Shown here: positions 11,087 to 22,178 of the stretch, piece by piece | Numbering within the stretch: position 1 is the first letter of the stretch | Layout: every line of letters starts with the position of its first letter | Source of the DNA: Simmondsia chinensis | Taxonomy: Eukaryota > Streptophyta > Magnoliopsida > Caryophyllales > Simmondsiaceae | DNA: 64,000 nucleotides | Reading direction: 5' to 3' | Assembly: GCA_018398585.1 (NCBI GenBank) | Contig: JAGTTD010000001.1 | Coordinates: 6,636,501-6,700,500, forward strand | Made by a program: the position numbers and the translations under genes | Notes under the pieces: generated by a model | Databases searched by the model: none | Told to the model about the DNA's origin: nothing | Seen by the model: only the letters and a program-made list of their open reading frames with translations

Positions 11087-11887
11087 GATTTGAAATGGTT
11101 TTTTGTGCGTCTAATTATTTGATTGGTTCTTGTTTGATATGATGGTTATCATCAATCATTTTGCTTGTTGCATCCACAAATATTATTGTTGTGTATAATG
11201 TTCCTAGATTTTAAATTCAACTGTTGTAATTTCGAAGAAGAGTTAGCTTCTTTCTTTTTGAGTTACAAAACTATTTGCTTAATGAGTTATTGTGGATGGT
11301 TACTGTATGTTGGGAATCTTTGTCAGATGTATGAAAGATGCAGCTATCTGCGTTTTATTGTTTATTGGCTTCTCCTTATTGAAGAATACTCTACATGTGA
11401 GTCTAATATAAGAACCCCATATTGGAGTTGTGAGAGTAAAGGGATCAATTTATAAGTATAGTGGGTTATTCCACCTTTTGCCAATTGGTTTTAGGATAAA
11501 ACCCCACTTAGGTTAATATGTGGATCTCATATGCGCCAACTTTGTGGGTAGCGCCTAAAGGCCGATGAAATTTAACATTCCTTAGTAGCATTACGCACCC
11601 TTCTATTTCCTTGGGGTTAGTCAAGAAAAGGGGAATTTTATTTGTTTCAAAATAGTATGCTATGTTACCTAGACCTTGAGTTTGTTTCAAGAGGTTAGGC
11701 CCCGCTACTTTCTAAAGGCTTTCCCATATTTGTTGGTCTAATTTGAAGTGTTTCAGTACGTAGTATGAGGATAGGATGGACGGCCGAAATAATTATTATA
11801 TTCTGGATTGACCAACTAGTCAAGTTTGGTAATTCAATACAAAAGAAGAGATATTGTGAAAGGTATGATGTTTTATCAAAGTATTAA
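11084..11887. other. Region without a recognisable gene
   Basis: Only short frames occur. The part at 11460-11700 (CCAATTGGTTTTAGGATAAA and following) resembles the style of an LTR but has no defined ends. Nothing here can be assigned. Confidence 0.4.
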
Positions 11888-13350
11888 TAGGATCAAAGTC
11901 TCAAGTACCTGCTTAAGCAAAGAATTTCTACCAGAGTTCAAAGGAAGGGATTGATGAAGATGTTGGGGTTGGAGTATACAATTGAGTATAGGAAGGGATC
12001 TGATAATCTAGTTGCGGATGCTCTTTCAAGAAGACAGGAGGAAGGCGAAACAGAAGCTTCTTGTGCTGCAATTTCTCAAGTTATACCACTATCCATGACT
12101 GAAGTGATTAAATCTTATGATCAAGATACATTTGCTCAAACTTATATCATTCCCAGCTGCATACAAGCAACACCTATTGATTCTAGTTCAAAGGTTACAG
12201 TTAGCAAGGAAATTATTCGAATTAAAGGAAAAATCTACATTAGTGAAGGAACTGGGTTAAGGAAGCAAGTCATTAAGGCTTCCCATGACTCTCCTTGGGG
12301 AGGGCATTCTGGAGTTGAAGGTACTTATCAAAGAATCAAGGAATACTTTGTGTGGTATGGGTTGAAGAAAGAAGTACAAGAGTTTGTGCGGCAATGTGAG
12401 GTTTGTTAGCAAATCAAGGTTGAGCATACTTCATACAAAGGCTTGCTGCAGCCATTACCAGTTCCTAATGGGGCTTGGACACACATTAGTATGGATTTTG
12501 TTGAAGGTTTGCCTAAGTCCGAAGGCAGAGAAGTTATTTGGGTGGTAATAGATCGCTTTGCCACGTTTGGTCACTTCATTGCCCTCTCTTATCCAATCTC
12601 AGCAGAAAAGCTAGCAAGGCTATTCTTGGATCATGTCTACATGCTTAATGGACTTCCACAATCAATTGTATCAGATAGGGACACATTGTTTACTAGCAAT
12701 TTTTGGCATGAGTTGTTCCTATTGTTGGGTACTACTTTAGCCCTGAGCTCGTCTTATCACCCACAATCTGATGGCCAGACAAAGAGGGTGAATCGGTGTA
12801 TTGAGCAGTATTTGAGGGGGATGACGTTCTCACATACCGAGAATTGGCACAGGTGGTTGTCCCTTGCTGAGTATTGGTACAATACTCATTCACATTCTTC
12901 CTTGGGCACAACTCCATTCAAAGCTTTATATGGGTATGAAGCCCCCTCTCCTTTGATCAGTCAAGGCATGGTTTCACATGTAGAAGGTGTTAACAAGCTT
13001 CTCAGTCAGAGGACATAGTTGGTTCGACGGCTCAAAGACAATCTTCAGCTTGCTCAAGCTCTGATGAAGTACTTTGCAGACAAGAAGAGATCTGACAGAA
13101 GTTAGGAGACCTTGTTTATCTCAAATTGCAGCCTTATAGACAGAGCTTAGTGGTCATTCGCAAGAATATCAAGTTGTGTGCTCTATATTTTGGTCCTTAT
13201 AAGGTCTTGGAAAAGATTGGCAGGGTAGCTTACAAGCTCGAACTTCCACCAGATAGCTTGGTGCATCCAATTTTTCACGTTTCATTGCTCAAGAAGAACA
13301 TTTTAGAGGGAGCCACTTGTGTAGCAGCTCCGCTTCAAGCTACTTTGTAG
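11888..13350 (+). pseudogene. Ty3/gypsy RNase H end and integrase
   Basis: DQSLKYLLKQRIST then EYRKGSDNLVADALSRR is the end of gypsy RNase H. The integrase zinc finger (H-x-H and C-x2-C; HSGVEGTYQRI... ending VRQCEVC) is followed by a stop, then the catalytic core: MDFVEGLP (first Asp), SDRDTLF (second Asp) and SDGQTKRVNR. In active elements the last reads DGQTE, so the catalytic Glu is Lys here. RRLKDNLQLAQALMKYFADKKRS and LKLQPYRQSLVV...HPIFHVSLLKK mark the C-terminal part. Stops near 12408, 13018 and in the 13100 region break the frame. The element is dead. Confidence 0.85.
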
Positions 13351-13546
13351 GGTATTCTGATGTAGGAACCTAAGGCAATCTTAGCCAACCGTGAGATGCA
13401 GCAGTAAGGAGTAAAAGTTAAGCAAGTGTTGGTTCAATGGGAAAACTAGGGCCAAGAGCATGCTACTTGGGAGAATTGGTTCTTTCTGAAATCTCAATAT
13501 CCTTCCTTATATCCTTGAGGCAAGAATGTGCTTGAGGAGAGGGTAT

Positions 13547-13909
13547 TGTCATGATCGGAGATCAATTGGAGGCTATCTTTAGCAGCTTCATTCAAAGTTA
13601 TGGAAGAAAAAGTTGTTAAGTGTCTTTAGCGGTTGATTGTTTTGGTTTAAGTCAATTTTGGCGGTTGTTTTAGCTAGCAAGTCGATTGGTAGTTAAGTAG
13701 TGTGTAGTTTCATTATATTGTGTTCTTATTCTTGTATTGGTATAAGTAGAAGGTTCTCATGTAAGAAACACTTAATGAATGAAATATTTTGATACTTTTC
13801 TCTTCTCATCTCTAAATCTCTCTCTACTTTCTCATCTCATTCACTTCTTTTCACATCTTACCTCTTCTCTCTCCTAGGTTATGATTAAGATTCATCTTGA
13901 TCCATAACA
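13547..13909 (+). repeat. 3' LTR of the plus-strand gypsy element, 363 bp
   Basis: It begins TGTCATGATCGGAGATC right after a polypurine tract and ends GATCCATAACA, giving TG...CA inverted ends. No second copy is in the window. Confidence 0.8.
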
Positions 13910-13910
13910 T

Positions 13911-14656
13911 AAGTCCCCCAGCGAATGGTTTGTCACCTCGGTTTGGCCATCAGTCTGAGGGTGGTGAACTGTGCCGAAGGCAAGAGAGGTGTGCGCCATC
14001 TTCCACAACGCCTTCTCGAAGAAGTTCATGAACTGGACATCTCTATCGGAAACAATGCTTCCCTACAAACCATGAAGCTTGAAGACTTCCCGGAAATAAA
14101 ATCCCGCCACATGAACAACATCAGCGGCTTTCTTACAACCGACGAAGTAAGCCATCTTGGAGAAATGATCCACAACTATGAAAATTGAGTCAATTCCGCC
14201 TGTAGTTCTCCGTAAGCCCGGCACAAAGTCCATACTCACATCCGTCCATGGCTAACTAAGAATCGGTAGCAGCACGTAGAGGCCTGTGTTGGTCACCCCG
14301 CCCTTTGACACCTGACATATACAGCAACGCTTGACAAATCTCTCCTTGTGCACAGTTGGCCAGAAATAGCTAGCGGTAATGAGTTGCAGCGTCTTGTCTC
14401 GTCCCACATTGTGCTTCTCCTCAATGTTCTTAAGCCGCAAACTTGAATCTGGAACATAAAGCTGATTCCCGTTGAAAAGGAACCCATCGTGAATGGGGTA
14501 ACCGGGAGCTGACCTGGATTGTGCCTCTAGCCAGATCCCGCCAAAAGTAGGATCATCCTGATACTGTTCTGCCAACTGCTCAAACCCGGTTACTGTGACT
14601 CTACTCTGCGATAAGATAAGGTTCCGCCTACTCAATGCATCTGCCACTTTGTTCAA
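13911..14656 (-). pseudogene. Gypsy integrase (partial)
   Basis: From 14656 down: VADALSRRN (end of RNase H), HNVGRDKTLQLI..YFWPTV and KRCCICQVSKG (zinc finger, C-x2-C), then [16 protein letters not shown] (first catalytic Asp), SIVSDRDVQFMNFF (second Asp) and HPQTDGQTEVTNHSLG (catalytic Glu present). An in-frame stop lies just before GSIVSDRD. The frame ends at the junction with the other gypsy LTR, about 20 codons past the catalytic Glu. Confidence 0.85.
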
Positions 14657-14665
14657 GACGCCAAA

Positions 14666-15532
14666 TTATGCTTTATTACGAAATGAAAAAGATGAATGAA
14701 GCTTCCCCCACTTGGCGTGCCTATCTGATAGCTTGTTTTGGCTGTTTATATACTTCAATGCGACATTGTCGGAGTACAATACGAATTCCCTGTTGGAGAG
14801 GTAGGACTTCCAATGCCTCAATGCCCTTACTACCACGTAGAATTCAAAGTCATAAGTGGGGTAATTCAACCTACTCCCATCAAGCTTCTCACAGAAGTAT
14901 GCTATTGGCCTCCCCTCTTGGCTGAGCACAGCACTAATCCCAAACTTAGGGATGTCTGTGTGAAGCTCGAATGTCTTCTAGAAGTTAGGTAGAGCTAATA
15001 CCGGTGTCGTGGTTAGCCTCCTCTTGACTTCAAGATCTCAACTACCGCTAAAGTCCAAGCAAAGAAACTCTCCTTCATACAGTCCATCTAGCCCCATTAA
15101 TGAACTAAAGTTAGGCATGAACTGTTTATAGAAAGGCGCCAATCCATTGAAGCTCCTGAGTTCACCAACTATCTTTGGCGATGGCCAGTCCTGTATCGCC
15201 GCGATCTTCCCCTCATCAGCTGATATACCTTCCTTGGACACAACGAACCCAAGGAAGGTCATCTCGTCCCTTATGAACTCACAATTTTTCAAGGTGGAAA
15301 ACAGACTCTGAACTCATAAGGTACTCAGCACTTCCTTAAGATGCCTGAGATGCTCAAATCGATCCCGACTATAAATCAAAATATCATCAAAATAGACCAC
15401 GACAAACCTTTCGATGAAAGGACACAGAACCTGATTCATAACCTCATGAAGCTGCTTGGCGCATTGGACAATCCGAATGGCATGACCAACCACTCGTAAA
15501 GGCCCTATCATGTTTTGAAGGCAGTTTTCCAC
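14666..15532 (-). pseudogene. Gypsy reverse transcriptase C-terminal part and RNase H
   Basis: [15 protein letters not shown] (15532-15314 piece) is the catalytic YxDD box, intact as YFDD. CEFIRDEMTFLGFVVSKEGI..AIQDWPSP and GELRSFNGLAPFYKQFMPNF follow, the thumb/connection of gypsy RT. RPIAYFCEKLDGSRLNYPTYDFEFYVVVRAL.HW and FVLYSDNVALKYI are RNase H. Frameshifts separate the three pieces at about 15300 and 15000. Confidence 0.85.
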
Positions 15533-15590
15533 TCGTCTCCAGGTGAAATATGAATCTGATGGTATCCCCTCTTCAAGTCTAGCTTTGTGA

Positions 15591-16430
15591 CTACCGTCGA
15601 GTTCTGCAATTGATCAAGCAAGTCATCCAATCTCGGAATGGGGAATCGATAGCGTACCATGATCTTGTTATAGCCCTACTGTCAACACACATCTGCCACC
15701 TACCACCCTTCTTTGGCATCAACAAAGCCGGCATTATGAAAGGACTCAAACTCTCCCAGATAAACCCTTTGGCGAGAAGCTCCTCTATTTGGCGTCTCAA
15801 CTCCTCATGCTGTAATGGACTCTTATGGTAGTGAGGCCTGTTTGGCAAAGCAGCACCCAGCATCATATCAATATGGTGTTTTATGTCTTGTAATGGTAGT
15901 AGTGTATCCAGTAACTCTTCTGGAAAGGCATCAGCGTACTCCTTCAACAAGGTGGTAATCTCACTCGGTATTTCCCTTGGGCTCAACTTGCTCTCCTTCC
16001 CAATCAACACAAAAAGGATCTCGGTGTCGCTAACCTCCTTCGCAAACATGGCTCGTCCTTGTATGTTCGGGTGTTGAGCTGCTAAAGCTCGCAACGCCTC
16101 ATCCTTCTTGGGCAACAAGATAATCTCCGTTCCCTCTAAGATGAAACTATATGTGTTTTTTCGTCCGTCATGCATGGCGCTTCTATCGTATTTCCATGGC
16201 CTCTCCAACAACAAATGGAAAGCATCCATGGTCACCACATCCCACCACACGCCATCCTTATACTTCAATGCAAATGAAAAGTTAACCAAGCAACGTTTAG
16301 ACACAGTTACCTGATTTCCCTTCTTGAGCCATGATAACTTGTAGGGACTTGGATTAGCCTCCGTCTTCAACCCCAATTTGGCATCTACCTCTTTGGATAT
16401 GACATTCTCACAACTTCACAGTCTATCTCC
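15591..16430 (-). pseudogene. Gypsy protease end and reverse transcriptase N-terminal part
   Basis: LLLERPWKYDR matches the LLGRPWxYDR motif at the end of gypsy protease (Gly changed to Glu). Then come LLKEYADAFPEELLDTLLPLQDIKHHID, the canonical entry to RT (LPPxRxIxHxIDL), the EELRRQIEELLAKGFIWESLSP stretch and [15 protein letters not shown]. The frame breaks at about 15590 before the YFDD part. Confidence 0.85.
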
Positions 16431-16465
16431 ATGCGGCATATTCTACCGACAATGGTACAGATGGT

Positions 16466-17600
16466 CTAGAAGATGTTAATCCTCAGCCACCCATCTCCCT
16501 TATCCTTCCTTGGCGCAAAGCAAGTGCAGCTAACCACAAGTAGGCATCCTTTGTCACCTACAGCGGCTTCTTCTAGTGGCACCAACTCAGCTTGGGCTTC
16601 CTCCTCACTAACCTCGCAATCTTCTCCATGGAGTTCCTCGATGTAAAGACCTTTACTGAGTCTGTCACCCTTACAACACTCAGTATCACAATGCCCCACC
16701 TCTCCAGACTTGAAGCGACAGGTTCTTATAGTACACACCAAGTCTTGAGTAACTGGCTTACCAATATTGGCAACTATTGGCCTGCTCTCACTTGGTCTCT
16801 TCCACCAACCTACATTCCCCAGGCTCCGCCAACTTGGCGATGCCTTTGCTGCCACTCAACGTTCATGGCTCTCTGGCTTGCCTCTGAGACGGAAAAGATG
16901 GCGAACATATTCAACACCTCCTATATAGACTCCTTCAACCCACCAACGTAGTGATCTACCAATTGCTCCCCTGTCTCAGCCAAATCATTCCCGGCGACTA
17001 ATGAGTAAAACTCCGCCATGTACTCGTCCATAGATCTTGAGCCCTGACTTAACCCTTGCAATCGTTGGTACATCACCTTGGCGTGATTGTGAGGCAGGAA
17101 GGCGCCTCTCATATGCTTCTTCATCTTCTCCCACGACTCTATCTTCGCCTTTCCCTGACGAAGCTGCATATGTTTCAGCTGTTGCCACCAAGCAGTTGCT
17201 CTACCTCGTAACCGAGTAGGGATCAACGGCGCCTGCTTCCTCTCCGACACCTCCTTGAACTCGAGAACCTCTTCTACTGTGGCAAACCAATCCCATAAAT
17301 CCTCTAAGCATCCTCCTCCTTTGAACTCCGAGATTTCAATCCGGAGTCCGGATTCCCACCTCCGATCTTCAATGTCGATTGTGTTGCCGGTATTGCACCG
17401 ATGCCTCCTCGACCTTGGATCTGGTAGATCAATGTCCGAAAATGTATTCTGGAAACTCTCGCCTGTCTCCTCCTCATCACCCTGTGTCGACGGGTGTTGG
17501 GATTAGGTTCCCGGCACCTGCTCGAGATTTGCCTCCAATTGAATCCAGCAACGCTCGATTCACCGGAATTTCTCTTCGATCTCATTCAACCTCCTCTTGA
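16466..17600 (-). pseudogene. Gypsy gag
   Basis: The 17250-16921 piece, LRGRATAWWQQLK...WEKMKKHMRGAFLPHNH...QGSRSMDEYMAEFYSL, is a textbook retrotransposon Gag capsid domain. The 16855-16466 piece contains RFKSGEVGHCDTEC, a CCHC zinc knuckle in which one Cys has become Ser. The 17585-17304 piece is the N-terminal, Arg-rich leader. Frame breaks separate the three. Confidence 0.8.
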
Positions 17601-17684
17601 TTTTCCGTTGAAAGTCTCGCTCATACACGTCTCTGACGGCAGTGTATCTCTATCTCCCACGAGCTATCTCAGAAGTCGTTCTGA

Positions 17685-17696
17685 GCTCTGATACCA
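17685..17696 (-). other. Primer binding site, initiator Met tRNA
   Basis: On the minus strand it reads TGGTATCAGAGC, the perfect 12-nt plant retrotransposon primer site, two bases inside the 5' LTR end. Confidence 0.9.
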
Positions 17697-17698
17697 AC

Positions 17699-18065
17699 TG
17701 ATGCAGCACATAAGTGGAGATTTTAGGGAACGGGAAGGATTCAACAGCATTTCCTTAATTTTTATTAAGAACTAATACAGTAAGAGGAAAATTAGCTCAA
17801 TTTCTCACAACCTGAGAAAAGAGAAACTAACTCTAAATCTTTAAAATAAAATCTGAATTGAATGCATAAACCCTAAGTTTCCTCTTGTTTAAATAGAGAA
17901 GCTATTTGACTAAGAATAAAACACTAAAAGATAATTATAACAAAATTCTGAAAAACAAAACTAATCCTAATAGAATTCAAATTCTATCTTCTGCTGCATC
18001 CCATCCTAGCCGCCAACCAATCCCTCGCCGCCACACTACCTGCCAAGATATTGCCGGTTGCATCA
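17699..18065 (-). repeat. 5' LTR of the minus-strand gypsy element, 367 bp
   Basis: It is bounded by TGATGCA and TGCATCA inverted ends and sits directly beside the primer binding site. Confidence 0.85.
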
Positions 18066-18168
18066 TGAAGCTTTGTTCATAAATATGCATCATTCCAATG
18101 GAGGAGAAGAATCTAATGATGAAGAGTTGAATGTCCTAGCAACATAGAGATAGCTTCAAAAACACTAA

Positions 18169-18492
18169 GGCCTTGTTTGGTATGTTGGAAGTAAATGCGA
18201 GAAATAAAATTTCATGGGAAGTACGGATTTTGGCTCTTGTTCGGTTGGAAGGAGGTGAAAATTGCTAAACAATTTCCAATTCTCTGAAAACACGAGATGT
18301 AACTACCTAACCCTCTCTAGGTAAGTTCTAATTCCTTCATTTTTAACTAATCTCACCAAGGAAGTTCTATTTCTCATCTTAGATATCAAACATATTTTGC
18401 CTTCTTCATGAGAAGTTGATACGAGAATTCAATTCCCATCAAATACAACTTTCCGTGAAATTTAAATCATGTGGCAACCAAACAAAAAGCCT
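18169..18492. mobile_element. Small MITE, about 324 bp
   Basis: The left end GGCCTTGTTTGGTATGTTGG and right end GTGGCAACCAAACAAAAAGCC are imperfect inverted repeats of the 'gccTgTTTGGt' type frequent in plant MITEs. The interior is AT-rich with a palindromic tendency. No clear TSD is seen. Confidence 0.55.
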
Positions 18493-18537
18493 CGTCAAAG
18501 GACTTAACAGAATGTTAGGTTTCTCTCAACACCTGTT

Positions 18538-19060
18538 ATGGCTAAAATTAGAAAACTAACTAAAGATGCTAACACACAGATGGCCAAGCCCTCAAAAACT
18601 AATCAACAGCATTGTGAAATCACCTATTACCTTACCAGTCGTTTTACAACTTACACAAATGCCATGGCCTACCTAGCCTTAGATCCAGATGTTGTTGACC
18701 GTAAGCATCGTGCTACTTGGGAGAAGAAAATGGCTCCTATGACTGAGTAGTTTAAATTGATGGAAAAGACTTCACTCGGATTGCTTAGAAATTAATATGA
18801 TGCTAGCAAATTTTAAAAGCTTAAGAAACACTTTGTCATACTGCAAAAGGGAATCGTCGTATTGAGGAACAACTTAGTAATGCTAAAGAAGACTTCCCCA
18901 AGGATGTCGCCTCCAAGATACTTGAGTTGATTGAACTACCGACAACCCTAATCATGACCATCGAGGAGATTGAGGAGTTGAAGAGATTCAAAAGGCACAT
19001 GATAGAACTTCAAGACTCATTGGACCCATCAAATTGGATGACACCTCCATCACATGGACT
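18538..19060 (+). pseudogene. Unrecognised coding-like remnant
   Basis: An open frame from 18538 (70 codons) ends in TAG. Further on, a second coherent frame reads RRIEEQLSNAKEDFPKDV then ILELIELPTTLIMTIEEIEE. Codon use and amino-acid composition look coding, but I recognise no family. It lies just upstream of copia RNase H remains and could be host-derived or another transposon protein. Confidence 0.3.
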
Positions 19061-19093
19061 TATGTTTTATTTTGTTTCATTCCTCTTCGTCCT

Positions 19094-19094
<1 letters not shown>

Positions 19095-19126
<32 letters not shown>

Positions 19127-19200
19127 TGTGAGATGTTACACGAATACAAATGCTTATTTTTACCAGGTACATATTATGCACCCGGTGAGATTTGAATGAT
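19095..19200 (-). mobile_element. Poly(T)-headed retroposed segment, possible SINE
   Basis: A 31-nt T run (19095-19125) is followed by sequence that on the minus strand reads TTCAAATCTCACCGGGTG near its start, similar to a pol III B box (GGTTCGAnTCC), and ends in poly(A). This fits a short tRNA-derived SINE inserted in reverse into the copia remnant. No TSD was found. Confidence 0.3.
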
Positions 19201-19273
19201 TTATACATTCATACTTTATAATCGTACTTTTTTTCCTATCGGATTTAGTGAAAGTATTTGAGCAGCCTAAATC

Positions 19274-19706
19274 ATGTATCACACCCCAAGTGGAGCTGTA
19301 ATGATTTGGTCGTTCACATTCTATACTCATGTATGTCAACGACTGTTTCTCATTCCAGTGCAGAAGCCAAATATCGATGATCGCGAATGTTGTTTTGGGG
19401 TATGTTGGTTACGATCTCTTCTTAGTGAACTGGGTATCTCTCTTCCTACGGCCACCCTGTTCTTTTGTGATAATGTATTTGTTACCTACTTGGCCTCCAA
19501 TCCAGTTCAGCATGTCAGAACTAAGCATGTAAAGATATATATACATTTTGTTCCTGAGCGAGTTCATATTGGTCTTGTTCGAGTTCTTCATATTCCCTCA
19601 CCACAACATATTGTAGATATTTTCACAAAAAGTCTACCCCATCTGTTTCTATAATTTAAGCACAGTCTTTGCATCCACTTCCCCCCTATTGCAATTTGAG
19701 GGGAAG
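19274..19706 (+). pseudogene. Ty1/copia RNase H, 3' end of pol
   Basis: TTVSHSSAEAKYR in one frame, then WLRSLLSELGISLPTATLFF, CDN, LASNPVQHVRTKHVKIYIHF and HIPSPQHIVDIFTKSLP in another, are the C-terminal RNase H motifs of copia pol (SSxEAEYR, CDNxxA, NPVFHxRTKHIE, ADxxTKxLP). A frameshift near 19375 inactivates it. The polypurine tract TTGAGGGGAAG ends at 19706. Confidence 0.8.
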
Positions 19707-19735
19707 TGTTAGACCATATGTATTGTTGGTCATGG

Positions 19736-19772
<37 letters not shown>

Positions 19773-19870
19773 TCTGATGGGCTTGACCTGATACTAATAT
19801 TACATTGTATTCATTTATTATAAATATATAAGAAGGCGCCCTTAATTTATGGGTTACTTATTATTTTACA
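19707..19870 (+). repeat. Short copia LTR, 164 bp
   Basis: It starts TGTTAGACC directly after the polypurine tract and ends TTATTTTACA. A (TA)n run occupies 19737-19770. The next bases, ATGGTGATATAAGAG, look like a decayed primer site, as if a second internal region once followed (LTR-to-LTR tandem). No recognisable gag follows. Confidence 0.6.
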
Positions 19871-20503
19871 ATGGTGATATAAGAGTTAGTCTACGGTTAC
19901 GTGTAGGCACTTCTCCTCCGCTCATGAAGACTTATCTTCTACCAACAAATTGATTGATCGAAAGGGTCTCCCACGGACAATTCCCATCAATTGTCCTTAT
20001 TGATTTGCCCATATATAAATGTATTAGCTCAATAATTGTGAGTGAATTATTTCATTTTGTTTCCTAAATTTAAATGTTTTTATTTTGAATTATTATTAAA
20101 AATACAAATTTAATATTTAAATTAGATACATTATTATATTGGGAGTTGTTATTATTACGGTAAAAATTATTATTTTCAAAATAATAATATGACTTACAAA
20201 TAAAAAAAGCTACAAAATTACTTCAAAAATTACTATATTATTCTAACAATAAAAATTTTATCCTCGGATAAAATAAAGGAGTCAAACATCATAAAGAAGT
20301 CAATCAAGAAAGTCTTTGTTTTATTTCTTTTTTGGGTTGATTAAGAGGGAAGTCTTTTTTTTTTTTTTTTTTTTTTAAGAACATGAGAGGGAAGTCTTTA
20401 ATTGCATGGAAATGAGAAAAACCGATAACGAATGGATTGGTTTGCTTTACATTATAAAAGCCATGCAATAATTCTATTATCCTCTTTTTTTAATAACGAC
20501 ACC

Positions 20504-20508
<5 letters not shown>
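19871..20508. other. AT-rich intergenic DNA
   Basis: A/T-rich sequence with a T tract at 20351-20374. No gene or defined repeat boundary is seen. Confidence 0.45.

Positions 20509-20562
<54 letters not shown>
20509..20562. repeat. (AT)n microsatellite
   Basis: A pure TA run of about 54 bp directly adjoins the GGGTCGGGT-type array to its right. Confidence 0.9.
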
Positions 20563-20571
<9 letters not shown>

Positions 20572-21247
20572 ACAATTGGGTCATTTGAGTCGGGTTCGGG
20601 TGAACTCATTCGGGTTTGGGTCATTTTCGGGTTTATAATAAACCCCAGTGAGGTCGGGCTCGGGCCAACCCATTCAGGCTCTGGTCACTTTCGTGTTTTA
20701 CCTGTACTCGAGTCGGGTTGGGTCTGGGTCAAGTTAATTCGGGTTCTAGTGATCACTTTAATTTTGAATAGTCTTTGATTCGGGTCAATCTTGGGTCAGG
20801 TTGTACAGGTTTCGGGTATTTATAATCCTACTATTTAGTGCCTTGGTGGTATAAACCAGTTACAAAAGTTTAAATTATACTAAATAATTTATATTTTTAT
20901 CAATATATTTATTATATTATTAATATAGCTGCTCATTAATAATATGTTATGAAGTTTAATTGTACTTCTGACAACTAATAATTCTCATTCAATTTAAAGA
21001 CCTTGGATAAATTTAGCTTTCAGATCGAGTTGGGTTCGGGATCAGGTTAGTTTGGGTCGGGTTGTTTCAGGTCAAGTCAAATTGGTATCGGGTTGTTTTC
21101 AGGTCAGGCAAAGAACGGGTTGGGTTAGTTACAGGTCGGATCATTTCAGTTTCGGGTTCAATTATTTAAGACATATTTTCAGTTCGGGTCGAGTCAGTTT
21201 ATAGGTTTTTCAGGTTGGTTTTTTGGGTTGGGTTGAATTTGCCACCT
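20563..21247. mobile_element. hAT-like MITE with GGGTCGGGT array
   Basis: The right end reads TTGCCACCTCTA, the inverse of the common TAGAGGTGGCAA hAT end, next to a TATATATA run that could be the 8-bp target. The interior repeats CGGGTTCGGGT, GGGTCAAG and similar words for over 600 bp, with an AT-rich island at 20830-20995. The left end is blurred by the (AT)n tract. The family resemblance to 4348-4902 is clear. Confidence 0.6.
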
Positions 21248-22053
21248 CTATATATATATATACAGGGAGGAGTTGGAATTAGAATGAAAGTTTTGTAAAA
21301 ATATAAGAAAATCAAATTTACATCGTTAGATCTTAAGTAAGATTAATCTATGGTTCCAAGAAACTCATCGTACCCGGAGTCCTACCACCACCCAATGGTC
21401 ACCACTATTGCCACCCGTCGCCGCCACTGCCACTCTTCTTCGCCACCGTCACCCATCTCATCAGATCCCTATGGTCACTATCACCGCCACCCACCGCCTT
21501 CATCGCCACTCCTCTCCGCCGCCACCACCCGTTTTTTCTCCATCCTATCTCAAATCCCAACACTCTCTATCTATCTTTACTCTGTTGCTAAACAGAGGAT
21601 AAGTGAAACTTTATTTTTGCTTATATAACATAAATAACACTTTAAATTATAGAACAATGTTAAGAGTGAAGTCAGTTCAATGTCGAGGGCCAAAGCTTAC
21701 AATAAATGCATTTTATAATTGATGCACTTATTGCTTGTCTTCTTGCGTTTTCAAAAAGGGCTAAGCAAAAACTACTGTCTTGGAATAATAATAAAAATGC
21801 TTTTGGTCTTTTTGTATCATTTTCTTTCCCATTTTTCATTTTTTTAATAAATAAATATTGTATTCTAAAATTGCATTTTTTTTTTTTTTTTCTGGTTGTT
21901 ACTTTCTTGCTTTTATTTCTTTCTAATTTGACTAAAAAGTTCTAGAAAATTCTATTTTCCGAATATAGTTTTTAGTTTCTTAAAAGTAAAAAATTACATA
22001 TAATAAATTATATTTTATGTGTTAATAATCTTTTTGTATATGCAATAAGTACA
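21248..22053. other. Intergenic DNA with CCACCG-rich stretch
   Basis: At 21370-21540 there is a low-complexity CACCGCCACC run whose frames read Pro/His/Ser-rich nonsense in two registers. The remainder is AT-rich with T tracts. No gene is recognised. Confidence 0.4.
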
Positions 22054-22178
22054 TAGCAGCATTCCCAGCGTCCCAAGGGCTTCCGCCTAAGTGAGATATG
22101 GGGGTTGGATATAACATTCCCCCTTTAAGGTGTTACCTTAAAGAGAGCCTATTTTCGAGTTCCTCCAACCTGAGGGGT
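22054..22178 (-). mobile_element. Truncated SINE copy (shared 3' tail)
   Basis: On the minus strand it runs from CTCAGGTTGG through GGGGGAATGTTATATCC, AAGCCCTTGGGACGCTGG and ATGCTGC. These are the 3' half words of the 5S-headed SINE at 36816-37062. The 5S head is missing. Confidence 0.7.

Larger units (their letters stand above)
11888..13909 (+). mobile_element. Ty3/gypsy (chromovirus-like) remnant, 3' half
   Basis: In order on the plus strand: the end of RNase H, integrase, a chromodomain-like C-terminal stretch, a polypurine tract (GAGGAGAGGGTA, about 13535-13546) and a 3' LTR. The 5' half (LTR, gag, protease, reverse transcriptase) is missing. Its 3' LTR ends one base before the next, oppositely oriented gypsy element begins. 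Confidence 0.85.
13911..18065 (-). mobile_element. Ty3/gypsy element, minus strand, 3' truncated
   Basis: Reading down from 18065: 5' LTR (17699-18065), perfect initiator-Met primer site (17685-17696), gag, protease, reverse transcriptase, RNase H and integrase as far as the DGQTE motif. The sequence then stops at 13911 against the 3' LTR of the plus-strand gypsy element. The rest of integrase and the 3' LTR are absent from the window. Confidence 0.9.

Noticed and set aside
21350..21628. Pro/His-rich protein frame
   Set aside because: Low-complexity CACCGCC repeat read in two registers; no start context, no homology.
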